Below the pieces are notes generated by a model. That model worked only from the letters and a program-made list of their open reading frames with translations. It ran no database searches and was not told the DNA's origin. A DNA stretch of 64,000 nt, taken from Flavobacterium beibuense F44-8 (GTDB lineage: Bacteria; Bacteroidota; Bacteroidia; Flavobacteriales; Flavobacteriaceae). Of this stretch, positions 61,401-64,000 are shown in pieces (the stretch's first letter is position 1; each line of letters starts with the position of its first letter). The translations under genes and the position numbers were made by a program. The stretch lies in assembly GCF_000769915.1 (NCBI RefSeq), contig NZ_JRLV01000003.1, positions 1 to 64,000 on the forward strand, in the 5' to 3' direction.

Positions 61401-62354
61401 ATGAATCGTTTTGACCGTATTACTGCAATATTAATACAACTACAGTCTAAAAGGGTAGTTAAAGCACAAGATCTTGCCGACAGGTTTGATATAAGTCTTC
61501 GTACTGTATATCGTGATATCCGCACACTTGAAGAAGCCGGAGTGCCTTTATATGGTGAGGCCGGAGTAGGCTACTCCCTGGTAGAAGGATACAGGCTTCC
61601 ACCAGTAATGTTTAGCAGGGAAGAGGCTATAGCCTTTTTAACTGCCGAAAAGCTTATGGAAAAGTTTACTGATGATTCCCTGCAAAATCATTTTTCTTCG
61701 GCTATGTATAAGGTAAAGGCAGTTTTAAGAGGAACCGAGAAAGACCTTGTGGAAAATTTAGAAAACCAGATAATGGTAACCCAGAGAAAAACCAATGCTT
61801 CTCCGTCGGGTAATATACTGGATACATTGCTTAAAGCCATATCAGATAAGAAAGTTATAAAACTAGAGTATAAGGCCTTTGGAAACGAAGAAAGTCTCGA
61901 AAGAAAAATAGAGCCTATAGGGGTGTTCCATGAATATGAAAACTGGTACACTATAGGGTACTGTCATTTAAGAGATAGTTACAGGCAGTTTAGGTTAGAC
62001 AGGGTAGTAAGTATTGAACTTACAGATGAACTGCAACAGGAGCGTACTTCACTAAAGGAATTTAATGAAATGCGTGAAAGAGCAAAAGCAAGTCTCACTT
62101 TACAAAAAGTAATTATTAGGGTAGATAAAGCTATGGCTTTGTACATACAGGAACATAAGCATTATTATGGCTTTGTTTCAGAAAAAGTTAGCGATGACAA
62201 TATAGAAATGACTTTTTTAACCCAATCACCACAGCAGGGTTTTGTAAGGTGGCTTGCTATGTTTGGTGATCAGGCAGAACTGATTGAGCCATTATCGCTT
62301 AAAACTGATATGAAGAAACTTTTGGAACGAATTTCAGAAAAAATGAATCTTTAA
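61401..62354 (+). CDS. YafY-type HTH/WYL-domain transcriptional regulator
   Basis: 317 residues. Winged HTH (residues 1-65: Val-Lys-Ala-Gln-Asp-Leu-Ala-Asp-Arg-Phe-Asp-Ile-Ser-Leu-Arg-Thr-Val-Tyr-Arg-Asp), then the WYL domain (about 140-215, with Trp-Tyr-Thr-Ile-Gly-Tyr and Arg-Gln-Phe-Arg-Leu-Asp-Arg) and a C-terminal extension. Such proteins sense nucleic acid-like or small ligands. It lies 72 bases upstream of a DinB gene in the same direction, a common pairing; it may regulate it. Confidence 0.9.
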   Translation: MNRFDRITAILIQLQSKRVVKAQDLADRFDISLRTVYRDIRTLEEAGVPLYGEAGVGYSLVEGYRLPPVMFSREEAIAFLTAEKLMEKFTDDSLQNHFSSAMYKVKAVLRGTEKDLVENLENQIMVTQRKTNASPSGNILDTLLKAISDKKVIKLEYKAFGNEESLERKIEPIGVFHEYENWYTIGYCHLRDSYRQFRLDRVVSIELTDELQQERTSLKEFNEMRERAKASLTLQKVIIRVDKAMALYIQEHKHYYGFVSEKVSDDNIEMTFLTQSPQQGFVRWLAMFGDQAELIEPLSLKTDMKKLLERISEKMNL

Positions 62355-62426
62355 AATCCTACTGACATACTGTTGTCATAACACAGGGTTTACTTTGTAA
62401 TGTCAAACAAATAAACCACAACAGTT

Positions 62427-62924
62427 ATGGAATTAATCGCATTACTAAAACAGGAATTGAATGAAGAGTCAAGAACAACCCGTAAAATGCTTAGCAGGGT
62501 ACCACCAGAGAAGTTCGACTGGCAGCCACACCCTAAAAGCATGACACTGGGTAGGCTTGCTTCACACGTGGCAGAATTGCCGGGATGTGTAGCTATGGCT
62601 GTAGATACTCATGAACTTGACTTTGCAGATAACCCTTATGAACCTAAGGATGTTAAAAACACAGGTGAATTACTGGATTATTTTGAAGAGTCGCTTAAAA
62701 ATGCAAAAGACGGACTTGAAAAAATCGATGTGAAAGATTTTAACGAACCATGGACACTGAGAAACGGAGAGCAAATTCTTAATTCGTATACTAAATATAG
62801 TGTAATAAGGATGGCTTACTCGCAGGTTGTACATCACAGGGCACAGCTAGGTGTGTATTTAAGATTACTTAATATACCTATACCGGGTAGTTATGGCCCA
62901 AGTGCCGACGAAGTAGCTTTCTAG
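62427..62924 (+). CDS. DinB-family protein
   Basis: 165 residues, four-helix DinB bundle. Histidines at Ala-Ser-His-Val-Ala-Glu-Leu and Val-Val-His-His-Arg-Ala-Gln match the metal-binding triad of the family. It differs from the DinB-like protein at 40819-41340. Probably controlled by the WYL regulator upstream. Terminator follows. Confidence 0.88.
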   Translation: MELIALLKQELNEESRTTRKMLSRVPPEKFDWQPHPKSMTLGRLASHVAELPGCVAMAVDTHELDFADNPYEPKDVKNTGELLDYFEESLKNAKDGLEKIDVKDFNEPWTLRNGEQILNSYTKYSVIRMAYSQVVHHRAQLGVYLRLLNIPIPGSYGPSADEVAF

Positions 62925-62945
62925 TTTAAAAATGCTAAATTTTAC

Positions 62946-62980
62946 AAATCCCTCACTGCAATACTGCGTGAGGGATTTTT
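62946..62980 (+). terminator. Terminator of the DinB gene
   Basis: AAATCCCTCAC pairs with GTGAGGGATTT across an 11-base loop and runs into T. Confidence 0.9.
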
Positions 62981-63100
62981 AATTACATTTTACTCAAAAT
63001 AAATAATAAATCGTTTTAATTTTATTAATTTGCAGCAAAGGATGATTTCTCTCCTAACTAAGCAGGAATTGTAAAGTGAAAATTAAAAATTTAGATTACA

Positions 63101-64000
63101 ATGTCAGTTTTAGAAAAATTGAGTTCGGCAGATGCCATTGCTTTAGAAGACAAATACGGAGCGCATAATTATCACCCGCTTCCGGTAGTTTTAAGCAAAG
63201 GAGAAGGTGTTTATGTGTGGGATGTTGAAGGTAAAAAATATTACGATTTTCTATCGGCTTATTCGGCAGTAAATCAGGGACATTGCCATCCTAAAATTGT
63301 AGGTGCAATGATGGAGCAGGCTCAAACCCTAACATTAACATCAAGAGCTTTTTATAATGACAAGCTGGGCAGATACGAAGAGTTTATAACCAAATATTTT
63401 GGTTTTGATAAAGTACTGCCAATGAATACCGGTGCTGAGGCTGTGGAAACAGCAATTAAACTTTGCCGTAAATGGGCTTATGAGAAAAAAGGAATTGCTG
63501 AGCAGCAGGCTAAAATAGTAGTTTGTAAAAACAACTTCCACGGTAGAACAACAACAATAATTTCGTTCTCTAATGATGAGGACGCAAGGAAAAACTTCGG
63601 TCCGTATACTGAAGGTTTCATCAAAATAGAATATGATAACCTAGAGGTGCTGGAAGAAACTTTAAAAAATAATAGTGATATTGCAGGATTCCTGGTAGAG
63701 CCTATACAGGGAGAAGCAGGAGTTTATGTACCTTCAGAAGGGTATTTAGCTAAAGCAAAAGCACTTTGTGAAAAACATAATGTACTGTTTATTGCAGATG
63801 AGGTTCAAACCGGTATAGCAAGAACAGGTAAATTACTTGCAGTTAACCATGAAAATGTAACTCCGGATATTCTTATTTTAGGAAAAGCACTTTCAGGAGG
63901 GGCTTATCCTGTATCGGCAGTATTAGCTAATAACAGTGTTATGGATGTTATTAAGCCGGGACAGCACGGTTCTACTTTTGGAGGTAATCCGGTTGCAGCA
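63101..64000 (+). CDS. rocD: Ornithine aminotransferase (3' end outside window)
   Basis: The first 300 residues are present. Class-III PLP aminotransferase: Gly-Ala-Glu-Ala-Val-Glu-Thr-Ala (substrate region), [15 protein letters not shown] (Asp binds the PLP ring nitrogen) and Leu-Gly-Lys-Ala-Leu-Ser-Gly-Gly with the PLP lysine. It turns ornithine and 2-oxoglutarate into glutamate semialdehyde. The sequence [10 protein letters not shown] identifies it as RocD. The ATG at 63101 precedes Ser-Val-Leu-Glu-Lys. It continues to the edge without stop. Confidence 0.95.
   Translation, partial: MSVLEKLSSADAIALEDKYGAHNYHPLPVVLSKGEGVYVWDVEGKKYYDFLSAYSAVNQGHCHPKIVGAMMEQAQTLTLTSRAFYNDKLGRYEEFITKYFGFDKVLPMNTGAEAVETAIKLCRKWAYEKKGIAEQQAKIVVCKNNFHGRTTTIISFSNDEDARKNFGPYTEGFIKIEYDNLEVLEETLKNNSDIAGFLVEPIQGEAGVYVPSEGYLAKAKALCEKHNVLFIADEVQTGIARTGKLLAVNHENVTPDILILGKALSGGAYPVSAVLANNSVMDVIKPGQHGSTFGGNPVAA

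Noticed and set aside
1..64000. CRISPR array or restriction-modification operon
   Set aside because: No regularly spaced repeats and no methylase or cas genes were seen; the nuclease-like gene stands alone.

Overview
The window looks like the chromosome of a member of the Flavobacteriaceae, close to Flavobacterium. It is AT-rich. Several promoters carry the Bacteroidota -7 box TAnnTTTG. It holds gldF/gldG, the PorX-type response regulator/PglZ protein, a poxvirus-type topoisomerase IB, a 460-residue arginine decarboxylase and several Bacteroidota-only DUF families. Most of it is ordinary housekeeping sequence in short operons separated by clear hairpin terminators.

Left end (1-6.9 kb): the tail of an OmpA-type gene, then a 5.3 kb integrative element (242-5543) inserted into the 3' end of mnmE. 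It is bounded by a 16-bp perfect direct repeat (20 of 21 when extended). It carries a tyrosine recombinase, a zinc-knuckle protein with two helix-turn-helix domains (likely excisionase), an AraC regulator paired with a short-chain dehydrogenase, and an AraC gene remnant. mnmE stays intact because the element supplies a replacement Cys-Ile-Gly-Lys-stop end.

7-15.8 kb: a large lipoprotein, a tandem universal stress protein, a membrane-anchored MutS-like ATPase and an alpha/beta hydrolase. Next comes an AT-rich accessory gene with a C-terminal PD-(D/E)XK nuclease motif, flanked by two identical 43-bp copies of a terminator, and then dnaN.

15.8-35.4 kb: gldG/gldF, a DUF62 SAM-cleaving enzyme divergent from phoH, a tandem pair of small membrane proteins, purC, an M42 peptidase, dnaX (with a probable -1 frameshift on A10 giving gamma and tau), topoisomerase IB, rnpB, rsmD, a RecD-like helicase, kdsB, a PhyH/methyltransferase pair and an acyltransferase.

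35.4-47.8 kb: an XRE-type regulator divergent from an M14 peptidase with a cluster of palindromic operators between them; an Lrp regulator, ppc, two DinB-like or lipoprotein genes, a polyamine operon (arginine decarboxylase, then a deoxyhypusine-synthase-like protein lacking the catalytic lysine motif), aroB and proline dehydrogenase.

47.8-64 kb: tRNA-Val followed by an AT-rich accessory gene of unknown function, a long RluA-type pseudouridine synthase, transport and metabolic genes, porX-tsaE-ald, the rlmD-DUF6452-DUF6048 operon, stress and regulatory genes, and the start of rocD. Arginine/proline/ornithine metabolism recurs here (speA-like, proline dehydrogenase, rocD). The best candidates for undescribed biology are the PD-(D/E)XK gene between duplicated terminators, the tRNA-linked 486-residue gene, the lysine-less deoxyhypusine-synthase homologue and the membrane MutS protein.
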